Below, piece after piece: positions 36,761 through 46,782 of a stretch of 64,000 nt of DNA; positions within the stretch are counted from its first letter, which is position 1; every line of letters starts with the position of its first letter. A program made the position numbers and the translations under genes. The DNA comes from Spirochaetales bacterium. GTDB lineage: Bacteria; Spirochaetota; Spirochaetia; DSM-2461. A model generated the notes under the pieces. The model had not been told where the DNA came from and ran no database searches. It saw nothing but the letters and a program-made list of their open reading frames with translations. The DNA is taken from assembly GCA_003247135.1 (NCBI GenBank), contig QKAW01000006.1, forward strand, positions 1-64,000, read 5' to 3'.

Positions 36761-37430
36761 AGTATTGGAAGTTGAGAATATTTTTAAAAATTACTCATCA
36801 GAAGGGGAAGATCTTCATGTCCTTCAGGATATCAGCTTCTCTTTAAATAGTGGTGAATCATTAATTATTACCGGAGAGAGCGGCTGTGGAAAAAGTACAC
36901 TTTTAAACATTATTGGTGGGTTGGATTCTGCCACATCTGGAAATATACTCAGTTGCGGGAATAATATAACTTCCATGAATGAGACAAAACTTACTGAATA
37001 TAGAAAAAGGTCAGTTGGTTTTATATTTCAGTTTCACTACCTTTTAAAGGATTTTTCAGCATTGGAAAATCTTATGCTACCTTTATTAATAAATGGAGAA
37101 TCAAAAAAGAGCGCAAGGGAGCATGCCCTGAAACTTATTAATGATGTAGAGCTTTTTGATAGAAAATCTCATTTCCCTTCCCAGTTATCAGGTGGAGAGA
37201 GACAGAGAATTGCAATAGCACGAGCTTTGGCTAACAGACCGGAATTAATTCTAGCAGATGAACCAACAGGGAATCTTGATGAGAAAAACTCACGAATGGT
37301 TCAGGATATTTTGTTTAAAATTGTTGACGATTATAAAAGAAGTTTAATACTTGTAACCCACGATTCATCAATTAAAAATAAAGGTAATTTTCATTACACA
37401 ATAAAAAGCGGCAGGTTTGTAAATTTATGA
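36753..37430 (+). CDS. lolD: LolD-family ABC transporter ATPase
   Basis: 225-residue ABC ATPase with Walker A GESGCGKST (41-49), Q-loop, signature LSGGERQR (about 146), Walker B LILADEPTGNLD and the LVTHD switch His. FxsA/MacB/LolD-type subfamily by sequence. It lies between two permease genes, overlapping both (eight and four bases), which is the lolC-lolD-lolE arrangement. It should power lipoprotein transfer from the inner membrane to the outer membrane. Confidence 0.9.
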   Translation: MSKVLEVENIFKNYSSEGEDLHVLQDISFSLNSGESLIITGESGCGKSTLLNIIGGLDSATSGNILSCGNNITSMNETKLTEYRKRSVGFIFQFHYLLKDFSALENLMLPLLINGESKKSAREHALKLINDVELFDRKSHFPSQLSGGERQRIAIARALANRPELILADEPTGNLDEKNSRMVQDILFKIVDDYKRSLILVTHDSSIKNKGNFHYTIKSGRFVNL

Positions 37431-38728
37431 GTTTGAAAACTGTTTTTTATCTTGGAATACGACCTTTTTCTCCTAAAAAACATGGAATAAAAGGTATAAT
37501 ATTGCATACTATTTTTGTTGTAGCTTTAGCTATGTTACCTCTGGTGGTTGTTATAGTTGTAGCAGATGGTATGATCCAGGGTATAACTAACAGATACATT
37601 GAGACATCAAGTTATCATTATAGAGTATTTTCAAGACAACCGGCGGAGGTTATTGATTTTGAAACTTATAGAGATACAGTTGAGGAACTAAAAAATAATA
37701 ATCAAATAAAAACCGCAACAATAGAGAGGACAGGAGCCGGGGTTGGTGTATTCAAGGAGTTTAAAAGCGGCATTTATATAAGAAGTGTAGAACCGGGAAT
37801 CATGAAAAGTGATGTCGGGATGAAACAATTCATGGAGGTTGAATCCGGAGAATTTAAACTTGATGATAATAGTATAGTTATCAGTAGTTATTTAGCCAGT
37901 AAATCAGGTATCTCTATAGGGCAGGAATTTAGCGTAGTTACCGGAAAAATATTGCAGAATGGAAAAATATTACCAAAAGTGACAAGCTATAAAGTCTCTG
38001 GAATTATTAAAACCGGTTATGAAGAACTGGATAGACTTTGGGTCTTTATATCTCTGGACCAGGGGGTAAAAATCCTTCCAAACAGGAGTTCCTATACTTT
38101 TATTGGGATTAAGGTTGATGATGCCTACTCTGAAAACAGTGAAATATATAGAAATATAAAAAAAGTTATGCCAAGTGGATGGATTATTAGAGAGTGGAGT
38201 CAGTTAAACAGAAATACCTATGAGAATTTTAAAACAACTAAAATGGTTCTCTCACTTATTATGGGATTAATTGTAATTGTAGCGGCAATTAATATTTCAT
38301 CTTCTCTTATTATGCTGGTTCTGGAAAAAAGAAGAGATATTGCGATATTAAAAAGTATGGGGCTTTCCCCCGGGGATGTTATGGGTGCATTTCTGTTAAC
38401 CGGAGTTTTAATAGGTATCATTGGAACCGTAATTGGTGTAATTTTTGGGATTCTTATATCTTTAAATATTAATGAGCTTATACTCTTTTTTGAACAGCTA
38501 ATTAACTACGTTCTCAGATTTATAAACTTTATTTTTAATATTTCAAGTGACAAAAGTTTTATTCTTCTTGAATCTGAGTATTATCTTGATGATATTCCAG
38601 TTGATCTTGACCTCTCGAAATTAATATTAATGACTATTTTTTCTATAAGCACAACAGCAATAGCATCTTTCTTCCCAGCTAAAAAAGCGGGTTTAATAAA
38701 GCCTTTAAAAATAATGCAAAAATATTAA
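37427..38728 (+). CDS. LolC/LolE-family lipoprotein-releasing ABC permease (second)
   Basis: 433 residues, FtsX-like architecture: helix about 25-45 (TIFVVALAMLPLVVVIVVADGM), periplasmic domain, then three C-terminal helices (about 275-300, 318-345, 400-420). SLKTVFYLGIRPFSPKKHGIKG precedes the first helix. It pairs with the first permease as the likely heterodimer LolC/LolE. Its start overlaps the lolD stop by four bases (ATGA). Which of the two is functionally LolC and which LolE cannot be settled by eye. Confidence 0.85.
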   Translation: MSLKTVFYLGIRPFSPKKHGIKGIILHTIFVVALAMLPLVVVIVVADGMIQGITNRYIETSSYHYRVFSRQPAEVIDFETYRDTVEELKNNNQIKTATIERTGAGVGVFKEFKSGIYIRSVEPGIMKSDVGMKQFMEVESGEFKLDDNSIVISSYLASKSGISIGQEFSVVTGKILQNGKILPKVTSYKVSGIIKTGYEELDRLWVFISLDQGVKILPNRSSYTFIGIKVDDAYSENSEIYRNIKKVMPSGWIIREWSQLNRNTYENFKTTKMVLSLIMGLIVIVAAINISSSLIMLVLEKRRDIAILKSMGLSPGDVMGAFLLTGVLIGIIGTVIGVIFGILISLNINELILFFEQLINYVLRFINFIFNISSDKSFILLESEYYLDDIPVDLDLSKLILMTIFSISTTAIASFFPAKKAGLIKPLKIMQKY

Positions 38729-38780
38729 TTGATTTTTATTTTTTTGATTTATGTCCTACAATAAAAGTAAGGAGATTATT

Positions 38781-41240
38781 ATGATCAGAGGTTTTACTCC
38801 AGAGTTTCAGCGGATTCTGACAAATTCTGTACAGAGAATTGGAAAAATAAATAATTCTGTAAAAATTGAACCAGAACATATTGTTCTTGCTATATTAGAA
38901 GACAGGGATTGTCTTGCATATAAGGCTTTAACTGCAATGAGTGTGGATATAGAAGATATGCACAGCGAAATTGTTGAAAATATTAAAAGGAATGAAAAGG
39001 CAGTTTTTTTACCTGACGAAATACCTCAATCAAGAAGAACGAAATGGTTATTGGAAGCAGCCACAAAGGAAGCCAGAAATTTTAACAAGGATCTGGTAGG
39101 CACAGATCATATTCTGTTTGCATCCATATCTGAGGTTGGTAGTCCATCTAATGAATATATAACTTCTATAAAGCTAAACCTGGACATTCTTAGACGGGTA
39201 ACATTTGAATTAAATAAAAAGACAGAGAAATTTCCAGCATTTAATAATTCATTGTTTAATGAAACAGCAACAGCAACAGAGATTGCAAAACCATCTTCTC
39301 TTAAGGATTTCTGTATAGATCTAACCGCAAAAGCGAGAGACGGTTTTATAGATCCTGTGTTTGGCAGAGATTTTGAAATTGAGAGAATAATAAGAATATT
39401 GTCCCGAAGAAATAAAAATAACCCTGTACTGGTTGGTGAACCCGGTGTTGGTAAAACAGCTATTATTGAAGGGCTAGCAACCAGGATTGTTAATGGTGAT
39501 GTCCCTGAAAAGTTTATAAATAAAAAAATAATGACGCTGGATATCGCTTCCATGATAGCCGGGACAAAGTATAGAGGTGAATTTGAAGGCAGATTTAAAA
39601 AGCTTATAAAGGAGACTGTAGACAGTGGCGATGTTATTCTATTTATTGATGAGCTACACTCCATTGTAGGTGCAGGGGGAGCAGAGGGAGCAATAGATGC
39701 GTCGACAATTTTAAAACCCTCATTATCCCGTGGAGAAATCAGATGTATTGGAGCAACAACACTTGATGAATTCAAGAAACATATAGAGAAGGATAGTGCA
39801 TTAGAGCGAAGATTCCAGCAGGTCTATGTTGAAGAGCCTGATAGTTCTACAACAGTTAAAATTATTAAAGGTCTGGCAAGTAAATATGAAATCCACCACA
39901 ATGTTCATTATAGTGATGATGCACTCTTGGCAGCAGTTAATCTTGCTGAGAGATATATTACCGAAAAATTTCAACCGGATAAAACAATAGATTTGATTGA
40001 TGAAGCTGGAGCAGTTAAATCCCTCCAGATTGTTAAACAGCCGGAGGAACTGAAATCCCTTGAAAACAGAGTTGAAGAGTTAATAAAAGAGAAGACTGAG
40101 TTAGTTAGAAGTCAAAATTATGAGAGGGCTGCAAGTATCAGGGACGAGGTAATTTCAGTTAGAAGAGAGATTGACGATCTTAAAACTACATGGCAGAAGA
40201 GTCTTGCTGTTCAGGTAAATGAAGTAACCCAAAATGATATATACGATTTAATCTCTAAAATTACAGGTATTCCTTCTGTTAAATTTGAGCAGAATGAAAA
40301 AACAAAGTTGCTTCAACTTGAGGATTATTTAAAAGAGAGGGTAATTGGACAGGATGAGGCAGTAAAAGCTATAACTGCATCTGTTAGAAGAGCTAGGGCC
40401 GGAATTTCCAATCCAAATAGACCCCTAGGTTCATTTATATTTCTTGGTCCGACAGGTGTAGGAAAAACCCTTCTAGCAAAAACTCTGGCTACATTTCTCT
40501 TCGGTGATGATAAATCTCTAATCAGAATTGATATGAGTGATTATATGGAAAAACACAATGTTTCAAGACTTGTTGGAGCTCCTCCGGGATATGTAGGATA
40601 TGAAGAAGGAGGCTTTTTAACTGATAAGATACGAAGAAAACCTTACAGTGTTATTCTTTTAGATGAAATAGAAAAAGCCCACAGTGATGTATTTAATATT
40701 CTTCTTCAAATTCTTGAAGAGGGAGAGTTACAGGACAGTAGTGGTAGGACAATATCATTTAAAAACTGTGTTATAATAATGACCAGTAATGCAGGAGCCA
40801 GGGATATTATTAATGTAAATAAATTTGGATTTGTTGCCCAGAGTAGTGATCAGGATCAGAAATCAATTAAATCATCAGCTTTAGGTGAACTAAAAAGAAT
40901 ATTCAGGCCTGAATTTTTAAACAGGATTGATGAGACAGTTGTATTTAGAGCTTTGAATTCTGATAATCTGAAAAATATTATTGATATCGAGATTAAAGAG
41001 TTGAAAGAGAGATTATCAAAACTTGGTATAACAATAGATATAAGCGATGAAGCTAAACTTTTCTTGCTTCATGAAGATCATTATGATAAAAATTATGGGG
41101 CAAGACCTTTAAGAAGAATAATTCTTACCCAGTTAGAAGATCCATTATCCTTGGAAATATTACAAGGTAAGCTTGATCAAGGTGGATATGTTTCTGTAGT
41201 ATTGGAGGATGGAAAATTACAGTTTAATTATGGAGAGTAG
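38781..41240 (+). CDS. clpC: ClpC-type AAA+ protease ATPase/chaperone
   Basis: Unfolds substrates for ClpP. Domains: Clp N repeat (about 1-145), AAA1 with GEPGVGKT (about 219), central helical region with a UVR-type motif (about 430-455, RSQNYERAASIRDEVISVRR), AAA2 with GPTGVGKT (about 556) and the D2 small domain. ClpC rather than ClpB because of the short middle domain with UVR. I start at ATG 38781 (AAGGAG six bases before). An in-frame ATG at 38751 would add ten residues and lacks a good site. The TPR gene starts right at its stop. Confidence 0.92.
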   Translation: MIRGFTPEFQRILTNSVQRIGKINNSVKIEPEHIVLAILEDRDCLAYKALTAMSVDIEDMHSEIVENIKRNEKAVFLPDEIPQSRRTKWLLEAATKEARNFNKDLVGTDHILFASISEVGSPSNEYITSIKLNLDILRRVTFELNKKTEKFPAFNNSLFNETATATEIAKPSSLKDFCIDLTAKARDGFIDPVFGRDFEIERIIRILSRRNKNNPVLVGEPGVGKTAIIEGLATRIVNGDVPEKFINKKIMTLDIASMIAGTKYRGEFEGRFKKLIKETVDSGDVILFIDELHSIVGAGGAEGAIDASTILKPSLSRGEIRCIGATTLDEFKKHIEKDSALERRFQQVYVEEPDSSTTVKIIKGLASKYEIHHNVHYSDDALLAAVNLAERYITEKFQPDKTIDLIDEAGAVKSLQIVKQPEELKSLENRVEELIKEKTELVRSQNYERAASIRDEVISVRREIDDLKTTWQKSLAVQVNEVTQNDIYDLISKITGIPSVKFEQNEKTKLLQLEDYLKERVIGQDEAVKAITASVRRARAGISNPNRPLGSFIFLGPTGVGKTLLAKTLATFLFGDDKSLIRIDMSDYMEKHNVSRLVGAPPGYVGYEEGGFLTDKIRRKPYSVILLDEIEKAHSDVFNILLQILEEGELQDSSGRTISFKNCVIIMTSNAGARDIINVNKFGFVAQSSDQDQKSIKSSALGELKRIFRPEFLNRIDETVVFRALNSDNLKNIIDIEIKELKERLSKLGITIDISDEAKLFLLHEDHYDKNYGARPLRRIILTQLEDPLSLEILQGKLDQGGYVSVVLEDGKLQFNYGE

Positions 41241-43985
41241 GTGAAAAGGCTACTCATAATACTGAATCTTATATTTATACCATTAACCATATTCTCTGAT
41301 GAAAGTTTGCAACTCTATGAAGCAGGCAAAAAGGCATTCTCTGTCGGTTTGTACTCTATAGCTTTAGAGAATTTTGAACAGTATCTCAATACTGGTGAGG
41401 GAGAAAAACATCTAGAATCCCTGTATTTAAGCGGTATTTCATCCTATTATTTAAAGAAATACAGCAAATCTATATCCTATTTAACCGGTATAGAGAAAGA
41501 GTATTTTACATCAGTATATTATAAAAAATCATTATACTGGTTGGCATTAAATAACTATTATCTGGGGAAATATTCTGAATCCAGAGATTTATTTAAGAAA
41601 AATATAGATATTGGCAAGGATTATCTAGATATCTCACTGCTTTTTCATGGATTAGCCTCTCTGCAGCTTGGGGATGATGTTAGTGGTATTGAAAGCTTTA
41701 AAAGAGTTATTGAAGACAACTCATTTAATCAAAGATACAGAGTTGAAGCAATTTACAGGCTTGGTACTCTTTATCTGGAGAAAAAAGAATTTAATAATGC
41801 TTTAATAACTCTCTACAAAATTGTTTATGATTATCCAAGCTCCAAATATTATAATGATTCCATCAGAATCGTAGCTGACATTTACTTTGTTCTGGAAGAG
41901 TGGGAAAATGCTTTAAGATTTTATGAACAAATTCTTGATACAAATATTGATTCAAGGAGTGTTATAAAAAGATTAGCCACTATTTATACTAAAATCGGAG
42001 AGAAGGAGAAATCTGCAGACTATTTAAGTAGATATCTTAGGGAGTTTGGTCCTGACTTGGATGTAGTTTTAAATCTTGCTGATATATATTCTGTTTCTAG
42101 CAGGCCTTATGATGCAATAGAACTATACAAAACTGCCAATTTGAACAGTGAAGTCAGTGCTGGGCAAATTGAGGAAAATCTCTTCAGGATCGGTAATCTT
42201 TATTACAATAACAAAGATTATAAAAATGCATATATCAATTTTTCCATGGTTGATCGAAAAGAGAGTCTTTATCTTACAGTTTTATCCGGAATTCAATCCG
42301 GGGGTGAAGTCTTAAGCTATATAAAAAAATTGAATAATAGATACTATGATACAGATTTTGCCAGAGATAGTATTAATAGGTATGTAAACTTTCTGCAGGA
42401 TAAGGGAGATATGGAATTGATTGAGGAATTTCTCCTTTATATAACAGATCTTTATCCGGAAAATATTGAATATTCACTAACCTATGGGGAATTCCTCCTG
42501 GTACATAATAGATTAGATGATAGTATTAAGTATCTATCAAAGGGTTATGTAAATAACTCCGGGTATTATTCAAATATTGTTTATAAGCTTGGTTGGATTT
42601 ACTATCAGAAGGAAGAGTATGCCAGGTCTATCGAATATTTTGACAAAATTTCTTTAGCAGATAGTGAGTACACAAAAGCACTTTATTCCAAGAGTATGGC
42701 AAATTATAAATTAGGAAATTACATTGAAGGAAAACAGGGTTTTCTCAATCTTCTTAATCTTGACACACCTTATAACAGTGAGATTAACTTTTTCCTGGGC
42801 CTTATAGAAAAAAATAATTACAACTATCAGCTAGCAATGGAGTATTTTTCTGAGTCTCAATCTGATAGCAAGCTACACTTTGATTCTTTAGAGAATATAG
42901 CCTGGTGTTATTACTATTTAAAAGATTATATAAATGCATTGGACATTTATACCCAGCTATGGGAACTTGAACCAGATATTACATATAAATTTAATATAGG
43001 AAACTGTTATTACTACTTAATGGAGTATGAGAAGGCTTTGAAGTCTTATAATGAAGTTACAAGAGTAAGTGGAAAAATGCAAAATAGTGCCTTTTATAAA
43101 TCCGTTGAAATTCTATTTTTACTGGAGAGAGATGAGGAAGGTTATGCAAAAGTAATGGAATATATAAAGACTTTTCCAGATTCTGAACTTCCCGGGGAAT
43201 TATTGATTTCATTGGCAGATAATAATTTTAATAATAACAAAATTGATAAAGCTATAGTTAACTATTTAAAAATAATTGATATTTTTAAAAAGAATAAATT
43301 TGGCTTAAAAGCAAGATTCAAATTGGCTCAATGCTACTCTTTAAAAGGTGATTACAAAGCCTCTCTGGAATACTATATTGGTTCAATTAAAGATAGAGAT
43401 ATATACTTTGATCAAAGTGTAAGTGAAGTTGTTGTACTACTCTCTGAAATTGAAAATCCTGAGTTTACTTTTAATGCAAAAGAGTTTATTGAGAGTGAGA
43501 ATATTGATAAATCAACTATTATACCAATATACATAGAGTTTATAAAACAGGGAATATATAAAGAAGATACTCAAAATAATATTGAGAAACTTATTGAGAT
43601 ATCAAAATCCAGGGAGGAAATAGACTGGCTTATATATTATAAATCACTATTCTTTTTTCAGAATAATTTTGTTGACCAGTCCCAACAAAGTCTAGCCCCA
43701 CTTTTAATAAGACCTGAAGTCGGGGACAGGGTAAAGATTAATGCTACTATGCTTCAGTGTGAAATTTACACTGTTCTTAACAGAAATCAGGATGCTGTTG
43801 ATCTATATTTAAAACTCTATATAACTTACAATAAATACAAGGATGAGTCAGCCTATGCTCTGTACAAAGCTCTTTTATTAAGTAAGAATTTTGAAGATAG
43901 AACTCTATACAGTAAAATTCTGAAAATATTAAAAGATGAGTTTAGTGATACAACTTGGGGAATGAGAATTATAGATGAAAAATAA
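41241..43985 (+). CDS. secreted/periplasmic TPR protein
   Basis: 914 residues; signal peptide at the start (KRLLIILNLIFIPLTIFSD) followed by TPR-like helical repeats over nearly the whole length (for example ALENFEQYLNTGEGEKHLESLYL, SEYTKALYSKSMANYKLGNY, DKAIVNYLKIIDIF). Such solenoids scaffold protein complexes, often at the envelope or flagellum. Start GTG follows the clpC stop directly (TAGGTG). No catalytic motif seen. It overlaps the next gene by 11 bases; the two probably act together. Confidence 0.7.
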   Translation: MKRLLIILNLIFIPLTIFSDESLQLYEAGKKAFSVGLYSIALENFEQYLNTGEGEKHLESLYLSGISSYYLKKYSKSISYLTGIEKEYFTSVYYKKSLYWLALNNYYLGKYSESRDLFKKNIDIGKDYLDISLLFHGLASLQLGDDVSGIESFKRVIEDNSFNQRYRVEAIYRLGTLYLEKKEFNNALITLYKIVYDYPSSKYYNDSIRIVADIYFVLEEWENALRFYEQILDTNIDSRSVIKRLATIYTKIGEKEKSADYLSRYLREFGPDLDVVLNLADIYSVSSRPYDAIELYKTANLNSEVSAGQIEENLFRIGNLYYNNKDYKNAYINFSMVDRKESLYLTVLSGIQSGGEVLSYIKKLNNRYYDTDFARDSINRYVNFLQDKGDMELIEEFLLYITDLYPENIEYSLTYGEFLLVHNRLDDSIKYLSKGYVNNSGYYSNIVYKLGWIYYQKEEYARSIEYFDKISLADSEYTKALYSKSMANYKLGNYIEGKQGFLNLLNLDTPYNSEINFFLGLIEKNNYNYQLAMEYFSESQSDSKLHFDSLENIAWCYYYLKDYINALDIYTQLWELEPDITYKFNIGNCYYYLMEYEKALKSYNEVTRVSGKMQNSAFYKSVEILFLLERDEEGYAKVMEYIKTFPDSELPGELLISLADNNFNNNKIDKAIVNYLKIIDIFKKNKFGLKARFKLAQCYSLKGDYKASLEYYIGSIKDRDIYFDQSVSEVVVLLSEIENPEFTFNAKEFIESENIDKSTIIPIYIEFIKQGIYKEDTQNNIEKLIEISKSREEIDWLIYYKSLFFFQNNFVDQSQQSLAPLLIRPEVGDRVKINATMLQCEIYTVLNRNQDAVDLYLKLYITYNKYKDESAYALYKALLLSKNFEDRTLYSKILKILKDEFSDTTWGMRIIDEK

Positions 43986-45048
43986 AATTCTATTCTGGTT
44001 ATTTCTTTTATTAACAACTCTGAATTTATACTCTAATAGTGAACTGGTTCAGGAGTATAATGCCAGAGCTGAAGAATCTATTATTAATGACCCTTTCATG
44101 GCCATTTACTATGGTTTTAAAGCTATTGATGAAAATAGGGATATTGTTAAACCAATATTAAAAGGAGTTAATACTGAAGATTCTGAGGAAGAACAGATAA
44201 ATTATAATAATTATATAAACTCTTTACTTATTTTATCAAAGGCATATGGAAATATTGAAGAGTTTGATAAACAGTTCAATTATATAGAAATGGCTTTTCC
44301 CGGAGTTAATAATAATGAGGATCTGATTTATATAGCTGAGTCCTTATATAATCTTGGAAAACTTGATGATCTAAAAAGTATGCTAACTAATGGTGATATA
44401 GTTAATAATCTGGATGAAAGGGCACTTGTTGTTTTCAATTTATTAAAAATTAAATTAAATGCTTCTAATGTTTCTAAAACCGAGTTTGATCTTTTAGATA
44501 GAACTGTAAATATCTGTATAAATAAAAATTATACTGATCTTTTAGCTAAAGTCTATTCTCTATATGGTGATCTGCTTTTTACTGTAAATACCGAGAGATC
44601 AATGGAGTATTATTACAAAGCTTCCGAGCTAAATGGTTATTATTCTGCTTACTCTCTTCTTAAACTGGGGTTATACTATAAAAGTGTTAATTACCTAACA
44701 GAAGCCTATCTATTTTCAGAAGGTTTATCAGATTACAAGTTGTCTAAAGATATTATAGCTGCATTAATTGAGAGATATGACAGTTTAAAGGATTATAAGA
44801 GTAAATCTCAATATTTGGACCGATTACTGTATCTGGAAAAAAATTATTCAAATTTTCTATTAATACAAAGAATAAAAAATGAAAGATACTCCTTTGAGAG
44901 AGAAAAATTTCTTTTTGATAAAGAGGAGCTAAAAAATAAAAACAGACTCTATTTTACTGTAATAGTAGCATCAGGTATTGTTATCCTGATGCTAATTGTT
45001 CTACTCTCTGTTCAAACCTTTAGGTTAAGACATTACAAGTTACATTAA
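43975..45048 (+). CDS. membrane-anchored protein with TPR-like helices
   Basis: 357 residues: signal peptide or anchor (KNKILFWLFLLLTTLNLYS), helix-rich TPR-like middle, a charged coiled coil (about 285-325, RIKNERYSFEREKFLFDKEELKNKN) and a C-terminal membrane helix (about 328-348) with a short basic tail. So the soluble part is probably extracytoplasmic. It is coupled to the preceding 914-residue TPR gene, and is a likely partner of it. Convergent with the next gene (one base between them). Confidence 0.65.
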   Translation: MKNKILFWLFLLLTTLNLYSNSELVQEYNARAEESIINDPFMAIYYGFKAIDENRDIVKPILKGVNTEDSEEEQINYNNYINSLLILSKAYGNIEEFDKQFNYIEMAFPGVNNNEDLIYIAESLYNLGKLDDLKSMLTNGDIVNNLDERALVVFNLLKIKLNASNVSKTEFDLLDRTVNICINKNYTDLLAKVYSLYGDLLFTVNTERSMEYYYKASELNGYYSAYSLLKLGLYYKSVNYLTEAYLFSEGLSDYKLSKDIIAALIERYDSLKDYKSKSQYLDRLLYLEKNYSNFLLIQRIKNERYSFEREKFLFDKEELKNKNRLYFTVIVASGIVILMLIVLLSVQTFRLRHYKLH

Positions 45049-45049
45049 T

Positions 45050-46684
45050 TTAGTACTTAAAGTAGCTTTTACCAATAAACTCTCTTAACAAGGAGTCTGT
45101 TGGTACCAAATCTTCAGGGATTGGGGCAAAATTATTAAGTAAATTAAGCATTCTAACCGCTTCATTATAATTAACATTATCTGGTGTAATTGTTTTTAGT
45201 AGAGGTTCCGCGTAAATTTTTAAAACAGCAATTTCATATGGCAGGGCTGAGTTAAATGCAACATCTGCTGTACTCTGATATGGAAAGATGTACTTTTTCT
45301 CCCCTCTGTTAACACTTGGCCAAATATCAAATGTACTGTTTGCAGAGTATCTTCTAAAGTTGTAATCTCTAACCATTCTTCTTAATAGCCGGTTATCTGT
45401 AGATGATATTCTATTATTGTCATCCAGGTTAAGTCCTGTTAAAGCTGAGATATAAATTTTAAATTTAGCAGATTTTGGAACTCTTTCTGTTAATTCATCA
45501 TTTAAAGCATGAATTCCTTCAATAATAAGAATGTTGTTAGGTTTTAACTGAAGTTTCTTACCTTCAAGGATCTGTACACCGTTTTTAAAATCATTAATTG
45601 GTAGAAAGGTCTCTTTTCCATCCATTAGATCGATAAGATTCTGGTTAAGTAATGGGATATTTAGTGCATGGACTGTTTCAAGATCTATCTCTCCAAATTC
45701 ATCCAGTGGAACCTGGTCCCTAGGCAGATAATAGTCATCAAGGGAAATATTAATTGGTTTTATTCCATTGATTTCAAGTGCCAATGCCAGTTTTTTGGAG
45801 AATGTTGTCTTTCCTGAAGATGATGGACCTGCAATTAAAACAGCTTTTAACCTATCTTTATGATCAAATATTTTTGATGCAATATTTACTATCTGTCTAT
45901 CATGCTCTGTTTCGGATAGCTTAATAAAATGTCTGATATTTTTTGTCATGGAAAGTTCATTAAGCTTTCCTACACAGTGTACCTCCTGAATCTTTACCCA
46001 CTCCTTATAATCCTGAAAAACCTTAAATATAATAGGCATATCACAAATTGGTGTTAGAACATCCGGATGAAGGGAGTTGGGAAAATGCAAAAGAAAACCT
46101 GTACTTTTATTTATCAGGTTAAAAAGTTTAATATAACCTGTGGATGGGGCTAAAGGCATGTGATATAGCTCCTTAAAAGAGTTACATTCAACTATTTTGA
46201 CAGTATCCTTTGTCTTGTATTCCAGCAGTTTAGCTGTATCATGCTGTTTTATTGTATTAAAATATTTTACAGCTTCCATCCAGGAAATGTAGGTTTCAGT
46301 TATTGGTAGATCCTTTTCAATAATCTCCATCATTTTTATTTTCAGTTTATCCAGGTCATCTTTTTCTACCTGTTGATCCAGAAAGTAGTAGTAAAATGAG
46401 TGCCCCAAAGAGTGGCCAATAATCAGCTTTTTATGGGGGAAAAGCTCTTTTGCTGCCATTGAGAGTATAAAACAAAGTGTCTGTCTGTATACCCTGGCTC
46501 CTGGTATTGTATTGCAGTAAACAGGTTCAATCTTACAATTGTTTTTTACACTGGAATTTAAAGAGACAATTTTATTATCAGTTTTAGCTGCTATTACAAA
46601 TTTATCTTTAAAAATATTCCTAAGGTTTGAGTACTGATCCACTTCTATGCTACTGTTTTCTAAGTCTAATTTGATCTTTTTCAT
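45050..46684 (-). CDS. uridine/nucleoside kinase with N-terminal TGS/threonyl-tRNA synthetase-like region
   Basis: About 544 residues. The C-terminal half is a phosphoribulokinase/uridine-kinase-type P-loop domain: GPSSSGKTTFSKKLA (about 287), SLDDYY and a catalytic GIHALN segment. The N-terminal half has a TGS-like strand region (about 1-60) and a threonyl-tRNA synthetase second-domain-like part (HSLGHSFYYYF), the common two-part kinase of spirochaetes and Firmicutes. Substrate is predicted, not shown. I chose ATG 46684 because GAGG lies five bases before it; a GTG at 46690 would add two codons. Confidence 0.85.
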   Translation of the reverse strand: MKKIKLDLENSSIEVDQYSNLRNIFKDKFVIAAKTDNKIVSLNSSVKNNCKIEPVYCNTIPGARVYRQTLCFILSMAAKELFPHKKLIIGHSLGHSFYYYFLDQQVEKDDLDKLKIKMMEIIEKDLPITETYISWMEAVKYFNTIKQHDTAKLLEYKTKDTVKIVECNSFKELYHMPLAPSTGYIKLFNLINKSTGFLLHFPNSLHPDVLTPICDMPIIFKVFQDYKEWVKIQEVHCVGKLNELSMTKNIRHFIKLSETEHDRQIVNIASKIFDHKDRLKAVLIAGPSSSGKTTFSKKLALALEINGIKPINISLDDYYLPRDQVPLDEFGEIDLETVHALNIPLLNQNLIDLMDGKETFLPINDFKNGVQILEGKKLQLKPNNILIIEGIHALNDELTERVPKSAKFKIYISALTGLNLDDNNRISSTDNRLLRRMVRDYNFRRYSANSTFDIWPSVNRGEKKYIFPYQSTADVAFNSALPYEIAVLKIYAEPLLKTITPDNVNYNEAVRMLNLLNNFAPIPEDLVPTDSLLREFIGKSYFKY

Positions 46685-46782
46685 AAACACCTCTTACTTA
46701 TATCATAATCTTAGAATTAAAAATTTTGTAGTAATTAATAATTTTAAGTGTTAATATATCAAAAAAATAAAATGGAGTTGTT

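Noticed and set aside
39107-39775. 222-residue open frame antisense to clpC
   Set aside because: It lies wholly inside the well-conserved ClpC AAA1 region, is Ser/Ile-rich without domain features, and is a shadow of the coding strand.
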